Origin: an uncultured Paracoccaceae bacterium
GTDB taxonomy: Bacteria > Pseudomonadota > Alphaproteobacteria > Rhodobacterales > Rhodobacteraceae
NCBI GenBank assembly: GCA_951812305.1
Contig: CATOSB010000012.1
Span: 62,001-126,000, forward strand
Length of the DNA: 64,000 bases
Direction: 5' to 3'
The translations under genes were made by a program, and so were the position numbers. Below are positions 42,876 through 52,196 of the stretch, piece by piece (the stretch's first letter is position 1; each line of letters starts with the position of its first letter). Below the pieces are notes generated by a model that did not search any database, was not told where the DNA came from, and was given only the letters and a program-made list of their open reading frames with translations.

Positions 42876-43184
42876 TTCAAATGTTCTATTTCTTGGAGAG
42901 TTTGGCGGAATTGCCGTTGAACTGGAGCCAAATGAGGCTTTGAGAGAACCGAGGATCATTTCCATAACAATGGTGGAAATCCCTCATCGCAACCCTCTGC
43001 GAAAAAGGGTCAACGAGTATCGTAAAAAACGAATCAAAAAACTACGAAAAAATTCTGTCGAGTAGTGCACTGGTGACGCCAACGTCTTATCCAGAATCGG
43101 GGTTTTTTAATGCACCCATATCGAGTCGAATGAGAGGAATGCATATAACCGGACAGCACCCACCAAAGCCCCGCTCATCTTGCA

Positions 43185-43203
43185 GGGGGTGCTTGGGAGT
43201 TAC
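43185..43203. repeat. Solo IS66 terminal repeat
   Basis: GGGGGTGCTTGGGAGTTAC is identical to the outer 19 bases of the transposase-start side of the IS66 copies. It joins the AAA+ fragment to the Tn3 fragment and probably marks an IS-promoted deletion. Confidence 0.85.
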
Positions 43204-43851
43204 CTTGGTTTTAAATTGGCTCCGCGTCTGAAAGCCATCGCGCGCCAGAAACTGGCCCTGCCTGGCACCGGAATGCGAGGGCAACTGCCTCATTTGCAGC
43301 CGACTCTGTCTGGGGCCATCGACTGGGCGGAGATCGAACGGCAATACGACGAGATGGTCAAGTATGCCGCTGCCATGCAGCAGGGCACGGCAGATCCGGA
43401 AGCCATCCTGCGCCGCTTTGCGCGCGCTGATGTGATGCACCCAACCTACAAGGCACTCGCGGAATTAGGTCGCGGGATCAGAACGATCTTCCTGTGCCGC
43501 TATCTGAGGGCCGAGAGTTTCCGCCGGGAAATCCATGAGGGGCTTAATGTGGTCGAGAATTGGAACAGCGCCAACGGGTTTGTGTTCTTCGGCAAAGGCG
43601 GTGAAATCTCCAGCAACCGGATTGCCGATCAGGAGATCTCGGCGCATGCGTTGCACCTGCTTCAGGCGTCGCTAGCCTATGTCAACACGCGCATGGTGCA
43701 ATCGGTGCTGTCGGAACCTGAGTGGATCCGCAGATTGTCAGATCGGGATCTGCAGGGGCTGTCCCCACTCTTTTATCTTCACATCAATCCATATGGCCGT
43801 TTCGATGTTGATCTGGATAAACGGACCGACTTCGAGGCCATGGCCGCATGA
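43204..43851 (+). pseudogene. tnpA: Tn3-family transposase, C-terminal fragment
   Basis: About 215 residues of an expected 960-1,000 remain. FLCRYLRAESFRREIHEGLN, VVENWNSANGFVFFGKGGEI, ALHLLQASLAYVNTRMVQSV and LSPLFYLHINPYGRFDVDLD are the conserved C-terminal Tn3 transposase motifs. The rest of the gene is missing at the solo IS66 end. No Tn3 inverted repeat or resolvase was recognised nearby. Confidence 0.88.
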
Positions 43852-43924
43852 AACTCTTTACAAAGTGCGTGAACTGTTAAAAGTTTCCAGACAAGCCCGC
43901 CAGTAAAACAAGGATGATGAGAGG

Positions 43925-44300
43925 TTCCGAAAGATGCCGCCCAACCGGCGAAACGTAAAGAGTGTACGTCTGAGCAACCAGCGGATGGCCATGAGCGCAG
44001 CCGGGACTTTCTGGGAGAGGCGGAAATGGTCCGCTTACTGAAGGCCGCCAAACGCGGCCGTCATGGGTCTCGGGATTATATTTTGCTTCTTCTGATGTTC
44101 CGGCACGGGTTGCGCGGGCCGGAAAGCAGGCGAAACTGGGGCACATCAATCCCCATATGCTGCGACATTCCTGCGGATTTGCGCTTGCCAACAAAGGACA
44201 CGATTTGCGCCTGATCCAGGATTATCTCGGGCATCGGGATCCACGCCACACCGCATATTACACACGCACGGCCGCAGGCCGGTTTGAAGAGCTATGGTAG
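43925..44300 (+). pseudogene. Tyrosine recombinase with internal deletion
   Basis: The first part, FLGEAEMVRLLKAAKRGRHG then SRDYILLLLMFRHGLR, is the FimB/XerC-like region up to the first catalytic arginine. The sequence then jumps, in another frame, to KLGHINPHMLRHSCGFALAN, DLRLIQDYLGHRDPRHTAYY and ends RFEELW, with H-x-L-R-H, L-G-H and the final tyrosine. About 60-80 residues between them are missing and the frames disagree. It is a small DNA-invertase/integrase type, now dead. Confidence 0.75.
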
Positions 44301-44312
44301 AGGACAGAAAGA

Positions 44313-45752
44313 GTGGCCATCAAAATTCCTGACAATATTTTCGCGGGCCTGGTCAGGTGGATGGTTCGGGGGCCGTGGCCCGAGCATTTCCAACAGGCCA
44401 TTCACGACCACACCGGACTTTATTGCGAAGCCCACGACATCGACAGCTTCGAGGAGCTTTCCGATCGGATCGGTGGGCACTGGGTGATCGTGCTAAATGA
44501 CATGGCAATGAATGATTTTCTCGGTCGGGAAACCGAGGATGGCAATGTTGTCGATCAATACCTCAAGCGGCGAGGCTGGAAAGAAACCAAGATCGCCCGC
44601 GCCTATCTAAAAGGCATCCGGGATTCCGCCGTCAGCCTCTACGAGGTCAGCGATATCGTCCCCGGAGAATCATTTCTTGCTCGTGATTTGATCCTGGACG
44701 GTGAGCCCTTCCGGGTGTTGGAACGAAGCGCAACAAAGACAATGGTGTCCTGGGAACAATTCGCCATGCGTATCGTCAATGTGCGCGGCCAGAATATCAT
44801 TGCCGGTGGGCTCTTACCGCTCGAACCGGAACTCGCAGATGATCTGCTGTCTGAATTCAACGAAATGGTCGCAGAGTCCGAAAGCCGGTTCGAAGAGATA
44901 ATCGACGAAGCACGCGCAGAAGGTGACTTTGGCGAAGAGACCCCACCCGAAGGGTTTCAGGACATTGCTCTCGGCATCGCCCTGAAGTCGGCAAGCTCCT
45001 TCTTCGCTACAACCTGGATGGCCGCAACGCCCCTGCATCCGGACGAGCAAACGCTTCCCCAGCTCTTCAACTTCGATGGTGACGAGGTGGAGTTTATTCA
45101 GCTTGTCTACCGTTTTGAAAAGGGAACGACCCAGACCCAGATGCGCAAGATCCTTGACGGCGAGACGGACATGGAAGCCGCGTCAGACAAGATCTGGAAC
45201 TGGGTGGATCGCGGCGCGCGCGCCAGACCAAAGCCGCAAAAAGCCCTGCCGGAGAGTGGCCAGATGTATAGCTCCCAACTCGACGACGGATCACCGGTGC
45301 TCGGCATGATCACCCTCAAGGGCCGCACGCTCGAAGCGGATATCAATTCCGAGCCGCGGGCGGAGGAACTGAAAGCCCGTCTTGCCAATTTGCTCGGCGA
45401 TCTCGTCAAACAGCCGCTTGTGGCCCGGCAGACACTGGAACAAGCCATGGCAGCGCATCACGAAAATGGCGCGGCCCCTGAGCCGCTCGACCTTTCCGAA
45501 GAAGAGCAGGCAGCAATCCGGGCGGAGATGATGGGGCAGCATTACCAGGGCATCCTGGACCGTCCAATCGGCCTGCTCGACGACAAAACCCCGCGCGAGA
45601 GCGCACGAACGGCGAAAGGCCGACTGAACGTCGCCAAATGGCTCAAGGTCCTGGAGATGAACGAAGCTAAAGCAAGAGCGGGCACAAACGCACCGGTCTA
45701 CGACTTCAGTTGGATGTGGCTGGAGCTGGGGGTCATTGAACTCAGACAGTGA
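44313..45752 (+). CDS. Uncharacterised 479-residue protein with a ParS/MbcA-like C-terminus
   Basis: GTG 44313 starts the frame 12 nt after the integrase remnant. The protein is soluble and acidic. Segments are NIFAGLVRWMVRGPWPEHFQ, WVIVLNDMAMNDFLGRETED, ARDLILDGEPFRVLERSATK and RIVNVRGQNIIAGGLLPLEP. The C-terminal part, DRPIGLLDDKTPRESARTAK then GRLNVAKWLKVLEMNE, resembles the domain seen at the C-end of SEC-C-type and Xre/MbcA/ParS-like proteins (W/L-x-x-x-TPR-x-A-x-x-x-x-GR). The overall function is unknown. It stands between recombinase debris and an IS110 gene and may be cargo of the lost Tn3-type or integrase element. Confidence 0.65.
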   Translation: MAIKIPDNIFAGLVRWMVRGPWPEHFQQAIHDHTGLYCEAHDIDSFEELSDRIGGHWVIVLNDMAMNDFLGRETEDGNVVDQYLKRRGWKETKIARAYLKGIRDSAVSLYEVSDIVPGESFLARDLILDGEPFRVLERSATKTMVSWEQFAMRIVNVRGQNIIAGGLLPLEPELADDLLSEFNEMVAESESRFEEIIDEARAEGDFGEETPPEGFQDIALGIALKSASSFFATTWMAATPLHPDEQTLPQLFNFDGDEVEFIQLVYRFEKGTTQTQMRKILDGETDMEAASDKIWNWVDRGARARPKPQKALPESGQMYSSQLDDGSPVLGMITLKGRTLEADINSEPRAEELKARLANLLGDLVKQPLVARQTLEQAMAAHHENGAAPEPLDLSEEEQAAIRAEMMGQHYQGILDRPIGLLDDKTPRESARTAKGRLNVAKWLKVLEMNEAKARAGTNAPVYDFSWMWLELGVIELRQ

Positions 45753-45869
45753 CGTTCACAAATGTTCCAGAATTTTTCCGATTTGATGGAGTGGACGCCT
45801 CTTCCCCCAAGGGCATCGCATTGTGCCAAGGTGGCGGTGTCAAAACAGCTACAAGAGGAGACGTCCAAG

Positions 45870-46895
45870 ATGGAAGTTAGCATAATCGGGATCGATATTG
45901 CCAAGAATGTGTTTCAGTTTCATGGAGCTACCGCAGATGGGTCTACCGTATTCCGCCGCAAAATCCGGCGCGGGTGTGTTCTGGATTTTCTGTCGGCGCA
46001 AACATGTTGCCTTGTTGCGATGGAGGCTTGCGCCAGTTCCCATCACTGGGGCCGCGAGATCGAACGGCTCGGACATGAGGTTCGATTGATCCCTCCGCAA
46101 TATGTCAAGCCATTCAGGAAGCGACAGAAGAACGATATGGCTGATGCCGAAGCAATTGCGGAGGCCGCAGCGCGCGCCGGGATGAGATTTGTCGCCGTGA
46201 AATCGGCGGAACAGCAATCCCGATCCATGCTATTGAAAACGCGAGAATTGTTTGTCGGTCAACGCACGCAGGTCATCAATACACTACGCGGTCATCTAGG
46301 CGAGTATGGGATTGTGGCAGCTCAGGGCCCGTCCCACATCAGAAAACTCGAAGCTATGGTTATCGACGGCGAAACCACCGAACTCCCGTTGATAATGCGC
46401 AATATGTGCATCCGGCTCTTCGATCACTTGAGCATTCTGGATTGGCAGATTGATGACCTGACATCCCGGATCGAAGCCGCGGCCCGAATGGATGAGAATG
46501 CGCAGCGGTTGATGACCATACCTGGAATCGGGCCCATGTGCGCCATGGCAATATCATCTCTCGCACCCCCACGTGAAAGTTTTCGCAAGGGGCGGGATTT
46601 TGCCGCCTGGGCAGGCCTGACGCCGAAACAGAATTCAACAGGCGGGAAAACCCGGCTGGGGCGAACGTCGAAGATGGGCCAGAAAGATATCAGAAGATTA
46701 CTCATCCCTGGAGCAATGTCCGTCATCCAATCCAATGAACGAAAAGGTGGTGCACCCGATGGTTCGTGGCTCGACCGGATGCTGAAACGCAAACCCAAAC
46801 TGCTGGTGGCCATCGCGCTGGCAAACAAGATGGCCCGGATGGCTTGGGCTGTGATGAAAAACGAGGATGTATATCGAGTTCAGTTGGCGGCCTGA
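45870..46895 (+). CDS. IS110-family transposase (DEDD recombinase)
   Basis: This is a 341-residue protein. ATG 45870 follows AAGAGGAGACGTCC; longer upstream starts are dismissed. The N-terminal RuvC-like domain has IIGIDIAKNVFQFHG, VAMEACASSHHWGREI and KNDMADAEAIAEAAARAG. The C-terminal domain has LMTIPGIGPMCAMAISS and AAWAGLTPKQNSTGGKTRLG with the conserved serine. IS110 elements use a structured bridge RNA from a non-coding end. The candidate stretches are 45753-45869 and 46896-47124, but no RNA fold was verified. Element borders are not visible, as expected for a family without inverted repeats. Confidence 0.88.
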   Translation: MEVSIIGIDIAKNVFQFHGATADGSTVFRRKIRRGCVLDFLSAQTCCLVAMEACASSHHWGREIERLGHEVRLIPPQYVKPFRKRQKNDMADAEAIAEAAARAGMRFVAVKSAEQQSRSMLLKTRELFVGQRTQVINTLRGHLGEYGIVAAQGPSHIRKLEAMVIDGETTELPLIMRNMCIRLFDHLSILDWQIDDLTSRIEAAARMDENAQRLMTIPGIGPMCAMAISSLAPPRESFRKGRDFAAWAGLTPKQNSTGGKTRLGRTSKMGQKDIRRLLIPGAMSVIQSNERKGGAPDGSWLDRMLKRKPKLLVAIALANKMARMAWAVMKNEDVYRVQLAA

Positions 46896-47132
46896 GAAAA
46901 GCCAGCTGTCAGCCGGAATGCGGTAGATCTTAGCGGAGGATTATGGGCGAACAGTCGAGAATGACGGGATTGGGAAAACCAGGGAAGCTGCGTGGAGTTG
47001 AAACCCCGCAAATATGATTTGGACCCGATCTTCGAACTATCCATAAGGGCCCGCGAACAAGAGCGTCGCAATCAGAGGCCGAACACACGTAGGAACTCGA
47101 CCGCATTTCCCAAAATCACTTAAAGATTCTGC

Positions 47133-48733
47133 GTAACTCCCAAGCACCCTGTCCGATAGGGTTGCGGGGTTTTGTTCCGTCAGAGCCGTGCGATGATCTG
47201 AGGTGGTGACAGGGTCAGGATTTCCAGGATGTTGAACCGGTGTTTTCTGGCCGTCGAGATGACGGACCTGATGTCGGCGAAGACCCGCGCGCCCTCGAGG
47301 GTGCGGAAGGTGCCCGAGATTTTCATGCGCAGCTTCATCATGCGCAGGTCCTGTTCGGCCTGATTGTTTGTGAATGGGACCGCGAAGTCGGCGATGAATC
47401 GCAAAACGTCATCGCGGTAGTCACGCAGGCGGAGGAGCAGGTTGTGGCCTGGCCGCCTGGCTTTTCGGCCGCGGGTGCCGGGGCTTTTGGCCAGCGGGGG
47501 CTGGCGTTCGTGGAAGGCGAGCCCCTTGGCGAGGATCGCCATGTATCTGGTGACTATACCCTGGCGAACCAGTTCCGGGAGTTCGGTCTCGCCTTGATCC
47601 TGAGCCGCGCATCTGAGCTGATTGGCGCTATGAAGCACTGCGCTCATCTCCGTCGCCCAAGGCTCTTTTTCGATCTCTTCGATGGCCTTGAGTTCGCGCA
47701 AGTGATGCGCCCCGCAGAGGGCGTGGGCGTCCACTCCGCTCATATGGGCGTAGTAGGGTTTCCAGTGATCATGAATGATCGTCCCGCCGGTCAGGAAGGT
47801 TGGAACAGCACCGCGTTTGGCGCTGATGCGGTAATGGGTGAAGGCGGTATCGCAGATCGTGTGCAGCCAGTGCAGCTTGCCGGCAACACGAAGTCCGGTC
47901 TCGTCCAGATGCCGAACGCCGCCTTCGGCAAGCCGGGCGAGAATGTGTTCAACCACGACACCCATCTTATTTGCCGCGCCGCGCGTCCAGTTGGTCACGC
48001 TGGCCGCGCACAAGCTGGTGGCCCCAAACAGGTCGCGCATAAGCTGGCAGACCCGATCCTCGGGTATCAGCTGCTGAACATTGCAATAGACCGCCACTGC
48101 CCGCATGCGCGTGCCATATTGCACATGCGCGGCCACGCCATCGGGAAAGCCAGCCGTCGTCGTGGCTCGACAATGGTCGCAACAATAAACCGCCGCCTGA
48201 TGCTCGGTGACCTCCAGGCGTGGCGCAGGCAAGTCGAACACCTGACGCTTCTCGATCCCTTTCACCATCTCCGCCGTCAGGGCGCTCTGACAGGCGCTGC
48301 AATGCGTCGCCTCATGCCGTTCGACAAAGTCGGGTGTTGACGTCTGGCGCAGGGTGTCGCCCCGGTGGCCAACTTGGCCGCCACTTTTCTTTCCGGATTT
48401 GCCACGCAGGCTGCGCGGGGCTGGCTTCTTCAGGCCATCACTTGAAGGGGGCTTGCTGCTATTGCTGCTGTTCTTGGCCAACTGTCGGCGCAGGTCCGTG
48501 ATCTCTTCCGCCATGCTCGCCAACGCAGCTTCAAGCTCAGCGATCCGACGCAGAGCCGTGGCGAGAAGTTGTTCAAGGGCGGCAACCTGATCCATCCCAC
48601 CACTGATTCAGAGAAATCAACCCGGCGCCACAGAATTCAGACAAGAAAGAAAAAAAACACGCGCAAAATGGCAAATTCGACTCACCATAAAACTGACAAT
48701 AACACTCAAACGTGGGGGGTGCTTGGGAGTTAC
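47133..48733 (-). mobile_element. IS66-type element, copy D (complete)
   Basis: 1,601 bp, with the duplication GATTCTGC at 47125-47132 and 48734-48741. The target was non-coding sequence between the IS110 gene and uspA. Confidence 0.95.
47180..48595 (-). CDS. tnpC: IS66-family transposase, copy D
   Basis: Intact 471-residue frame. It carries AHALC and ERQPPL and is the same as copy E at both positions. Confidence 0.92.
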   Translation of the reverse strand: MDQVAALEQLLATALRRIAELEAALASMAEEITDLRRQLAKNSSNSSKPPSSDGLKKPAPRSLRGKSGKKSGGQVGHRGDTLRQTSTPDFVERHEATHCSACQSALTAEMVKGIEKRQVFDLPAPRLEVTEHQAAVYCCDHCRATTTAGFPDGVAAHVQYGTRMRAVAVYCNVQQLIPEDRVCQLMRDLFGATSLCAASVTNWTRGAANKMGVVVEHILARLAEGGVRHLDETGLRVAGKLHWLHTICDTAFTHYRISAKRGAVPTFLTGGTIIHDHWKPYYAHMSGVDAHALCGAHHLRELKAIEEIEKEPWATEMSAVLHSANQLRCAAQDQGETELPELVRQGIVTRYMAILAKGLAFHERQPPLAKSPGTRGRKARRPGHNLLLRLRDYRDDVLRFIADFAVPFTNNQAEQDLRMMKLRMKISGTFRTLEGARVFADIRSVISTARKHRFNILEILTLSPPQIIARL

Positions 48734-48822
48734 GATTCTGCTTGCGTTCCAGGAGGCGTCCACACACACAGCTTCAGGCCGGTTAGGCCTATAGGCAACT
48801 CTCCGACGCTCTCCGAATCCAA

Positions 48823-49236
48823 TCACGATCGAACGACGACAACGCTGCAATGGGCATTGCGTACAACGCGCGCTAAGTTGGGCCCAATTTCGTAATTTGG
48901 GAAGTCGCCCTTGGCTGAGGCCATCACAATCATGTCGAAACCGTCTCGGTGTGCAAGCTTTAAAATCTCGCGATAGACACTGCCTTGCTCGATATGGACG
49001 GGAACGCCCGTCGCGCCTTCGAAGGCCAGAATTTCGCTGACCTTGCCCTTAACGTGATCTTTGGCACCCGCGCCATAATTGGCAGGAAGGTTGGGCAGTT
49101 GAATGATTTTCGGGATTACGGAAACCGCATGAAGCTCGGCACCGTAGAATTTTGCTTGATCTCGAGCCATCGGCAATGCCGATTTCCAGGATCGGTCATC
49201 TGTGTGATCAATTGGCAGAAGTATTTTCGTTGCCAT
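48823..49236 (-). CDS. Universal stress protein (UspA family)
   Basis: This is a 137-residue protein with ATG 49236 and AAGGAGATGACAG in front. KILLPIDHTDDRSWKSALPM at the N-terminus, VPVHIEQGSVYREILKLAH in the middle, and FDMIVMASAKGDFPN with IGPNLARVVRNAHCSVVVVR at the end follow the UspA fold. The usual ATP loop G-x2-G-x9-G-S/T is only partly kept, so nucleotide binding is uncertain. It lies directly downstream of the broken symporter gene, behind a hairpin, in a pairing often seen for transporters and Usp proteins. Confidence 0.88.
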   Translation of the reverse strand: MATKILLPIDHTDDRSWKSALPMARDQAKFYGAELHAVSVIPKIIQLPNLPANYGAGAKDHVKGKVSEILAFEGATGVPVHIEQGSVYREILKLAHRDGFDMIVMASAKGDFPNYEIGPNLARVVRNAHCSVVVVRS

Positions 49237-49270
49237 CTGTCATCTCCTTGAAGTCTGTTTGTTCGTTGAC

Positions 49271-49297
49271 CGGGGGGACCGTGAAGCGGTCCCCCCT
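49271..49297 (-). terminator. GC hairpin between the symporter gene and uspA
   Basis: GGGGGGACCG and CGGTCCCCCC pair around a 5-nt loop. There is no clear T-run on the - strand, so it may attenuate rather than terminate. Confidence 0.5.
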
Positions 49298-50595
49298 GAA
49301 GTTTGTTACTCAGTTGCTGTGCCGTTGCCGTCTTCGGTGGCACCGTTTGACGCGAAGAATTCCTTGGTCAACTTGAAGACGATGGGACTGAGAAGCGCCA
49401 AGGCGATCAGGTTCGGAATGGCCATCATCGCGTTCAATGTATCGGCCAGCAGCCAGATAAACCCCAAATCAGCGGTCGCACCAAAATAGATCATGCCGAT
49501 CCAGCACACGCGGTACGGCATCAGTGACTTCGGGCCAAAGAAGAAGCCAATGCATTTCTCGCCATAAAAGGACCACCCAAGGATCGTCGTGAAGGCAAAG
49601 ATCGACAGTGCAATCGCGATGAGCGATCCACCAATGCCCGGCAAGGAAAGCTCGAAGGCATGTGCCGTCAGTGCCGCACCGGATTCGCCAGACGTCCACG
49701 CACCCGACGCGATAATCGCCAAACCGGTGATCGAGCATACGATGATAGTGTCGATGAAAGTTCCCAGCATCGCAACCAAACCCTGGTTTACCGGTCCTTT
49801 GGTTGATGCTGCTGCGTGCGCGATTGGTGCAGACCCAAGGCCAGCTTCGTTTGAAAAGACACCGCGCGCCACGCCGAACCGGATCGCGGCCCATACGGCT
49901 GCTCCTGCAAAACCACCTTCAGCGGCAGAGGGTGTGAAGGCATGGGTAAACACCATACTCAATGCATTGCCGATACCGCCGATGTTGATCAGCAAAACCA
50001 GCAGACCAGCCACAATGTATGCAACCGCCATGAACGGAACCAGTTTACCTGCAACTGAACCGATGCGACCAATACCGCCCAGGATCACAGCAGCGGTCAG
50101 AACCATCAACACAACACCGGTGACTGATGTGTTCACACCAAAGTTTGATTCCAGAACGCTGGCAACACCGTTAGCCTGAACACCGTTGCCGATGCCAAAC
50201 GCCGCGATCCCACCAAAGAGTGCGAAGGCAGGTGCCAGCCAGTACCATTTTTTGTCGAGGCCGTTCTTGATATAGTACATGGGTCCGCCGACGAAATTCC
50301 CCAGCTCGTCCGTTTCACGATATTTCACGGCCAGAACTGCTTCGGCGTATTTGGTCGCCATACCCACCAATGCGGTCATCCACATCCAGAATAATGCGCC
50401 CGGACCACCTAGGAAAACCGCCGTCGCAACACCCGCAATATTACCCGTACCGATTGTTGCCGACAGCGAAGTCATCAGTGCGTTGAAGGGGCTAATCTGA
50501 CCCTCGCCACTGCTTTCGCGACCCTTGAACAACAAGCTGAAGCCCGTACCCAGCTTGAGAATTGGCATAAACTTCAGGCCAACCTGAAGAAAAAA

Positions 50596-52196
50596 GTAAC
50601 TCCCAAGCACCCTGTCCGATAGGGTTGCGGGGTTTTGTTCCGTCAGAGCCGTGCGATGATCTGAGGTGGTGACAGGGTCAGGATTTCCAGGATGTTGAAC
50701 CGGTGTTTTCTGGCCGTCGAGATGACGGACCTGATGTCGGCGAAGACCCGCGCGCCCTCGAGGGTGCGGAAGGTGCCCGAGATTTTCATGCGCAGCTTCA
50801 TCATGCGCAGGTCCTGTTCGGCCTGATTGTTTGTGAATGGGACCGCGAAGTCGGCGATGAATCGCAAAACGTCATCGCGGTAGTCACGCAGGCGGAGGAG
50901 CAGGTTGTGGCCTGGCCGCCTGGCTTTTCGGCCGCGGGTGCCGGGGCTTTTGGCCAGCGGGGGCTGGCGTTCGTGGAAGGCGAGCCCCTTGGCGAGGATC
51001 GCCATGTATCTGGTGACTATACCCTGGCGAACCAGTTCCGGGAGTTCGGTCTCGCCTTGATCCTGAGCCGCGCATCTGAGCTGATTGGCGCTATGAAGCA
51101 CTGCGCTCATCTCCGTCGCCCAAGGCTCTTTTTCGATCTCTTCGATGGCCTTGAGTTCGCGCAAGTGATGCGCCCCGCAGAGGGCGTGGGCGTCCACTCC
51201 GCTCATATGGGCGTAGTAGGGTTTCCAGTGATCATGAATGATCGTCCCGCCGGTCAGGAAGGTTGGAACAGCACCGCGTTTGGCGCTGATGCGGTAATGG
51301 GTGAAGGCGGTATCGCAGATCGTGTGCAGCCAGTGCAGCTTGCCGGCAACACGAAGTCCGGTCTCGTCCAGATGCCGAACGCCGCCTTCGGCAAGCCGGG
51401 CGAGAATGTGTTCAACCACGACACCCATCTTATTTGCCGCGCCGCGCGTCCAGTTGGTCACGCTGGCCGCGCACAAGCTGGTGGCCCCAAACAGGTCGCG
51501 CATAAGCTGGCAGACCCGATCCTCGGGTATCAGCTGCTGAACATTGCAATAGACCGCCACTGCCCGCATGCGCGTGCCATATTGCACATGCGCGGCCACG
51601 CCATCGGGAAAGCCAGCCGTCGTCGTGGCTCGACAATGGTCGCAACAATAAACCGCCGCCTGATGCTCGGTGACCTCCAGGCGTGGCGCAGGCAAGTCGA
51701 ACACCTGACGCTTCTCGATCCCTTTCACCATCTCCGCCGTCAGGGCGCTCTGACAGGCGCTGCAATGCGTCGCCTCATGCCGTTCGACAAAGTCGGGTGT
51801 TGACGTCTGGCGCAGGGTGTCGCCCCGGTGGCCAACTTGGCCGCCACTTTTCTTTCCGGATTTGCCACGCAGGCTGCGCGGGGCTGGCTTCTTCAGGCCA
51901 TCACTTGAAGGGGGCTTGCTGCTATTGCTGCTGTTCTTGGCCAACTGTCGGCGCAGGTCCGTGATCTCTTCCGCCATGCTCGCCAACGCAGCTTCAAGCT
52001 CAGCGATCCGACGCAGAGCCGTGGCGAGAAGTTGTTCAAGGGCGGCAACCTGATCCATCCCACCACTGATTCAGAGAAATCAACCCGGCGCCACAGAATT
52101 CAGACAAGAAAGAAAAAAAACACGCGCAAAATGGCAAATTCGACTCACCATAAAACTGACAATAACACTCAAACGTGGGGGGTGCTTGGGAGTTAC
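50596..52196 (-). mobile_element. IS66-type element, copy E (complete)
   Basis: 1,601 bp, with the duplication AGAAAAAA at 50588-50595 and 52197-52204. It disrupts the symporter gene. Confidence 0.95.
50643..52058 (-). CDS. tnpC: IS66-family transposase, copy E
   Basis: Intact 471-residue frame with AHALC and ERQPPL, matching copy D. Confidence 0.92.
   Translation of the reverse strand: MDQVAALEQLLATALRRIAELEAALASMAEEITDLRRQLAKNSSNSSKPPSSDGLKKPAPRSLRGKSGKKSGGQVGHRGDTLRQTSTPDFVERHEATHCSACQSALTAEMVKGIEKRQVFDLPAPRLEVTEHQAAVYCCDHCRATTTAGFPDGVAAHVQYGTRMRAVAVYCNVQQLIPEDRVCQLMRDLFGATSLCAASVTNWTRGAANKMGVVVEHILARLAEGGVRHLDETGLRVAGKLHWLHTICDTAFTHYRISAKRGAVPTFLTGGTIIHDHWKPYYAHMSGVDAHALCGAHHLRELKAIEEIEKEPWATEMSAVLHSANQLRCAAQDQGETELPELVRQGIVTRYMAILAKGLAFHERQPPLAKSPGTRGRKARRPGHNLLLRLRDYRDDVLRFIADFAVPFTNNQAEQDLRMMKLRMKISGTFRTLEGARVFADIRSVISTARKHRFNILEILTLSPPQIIARL

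Larger units (their letters stand above)
41016..43065 (+). pseudogene. Passenger gene of the IS982-like element, split by IS66
   Basis: The 5' part (41016-41274) matches the intact passenger at 24553 with Leu replaced by Phe in NRFYAL. The 3' part (42884-43065) gives VLFLGEFGGIAV to the basic tail. IS66 copy C lies between them, flanked by TTCAAATG on both sides. Confidence 0.9.
39974..43103. mobile_element. IS982-like element with passenger gene, copy 2 (interrupted)
   Basis: The same ends as copy 1 are present, with the 6-bp duplication TTTTTA at 39968-39973 and 43104-43109. Without the IS66 copy C and its 8-bp duplication, the length is 1,521 bp, identical to copy 1. It inserted into the AAA+ ATPase gene. 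Confidence 0.88.
35963..43184 (-). pseudogene. AAA+ ATPase gene split by nested insertions
   Basis: Three separated pieces on the - strand fit together. The first is 43184-43104 (ending IPLIRLDMGALKN). The second is 39973-39512 (KYFGESERKLRASLQMIESV, CILWIDEIDKA as Walker B, LATANRFEDLPPELTRAGRL, FTGAELEQVVEDSVYRAYYR). The third is 36393-35963 (VLTEVTKERCLSTADFLEAS to RLETVAN). They rejoin in frame once the IS982-like copy (duplication TTTTTA) and the IS66 pair (duplication CTTCTGAC) are removed. The family is the FtsH/SpoVK-like AAA+ group. The Walker A region and the true start are missing beyond a truncated IS66 end at 43185, and the 3' end abuts the VirB10 stump. Confidence 0.8.

Noticed and set aside
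47240..48340. 366-residue frame antisense to every IS66 transposase
   Set aside because: It recurs only because the element recurs. The transposase on the other strand has complete motifs.
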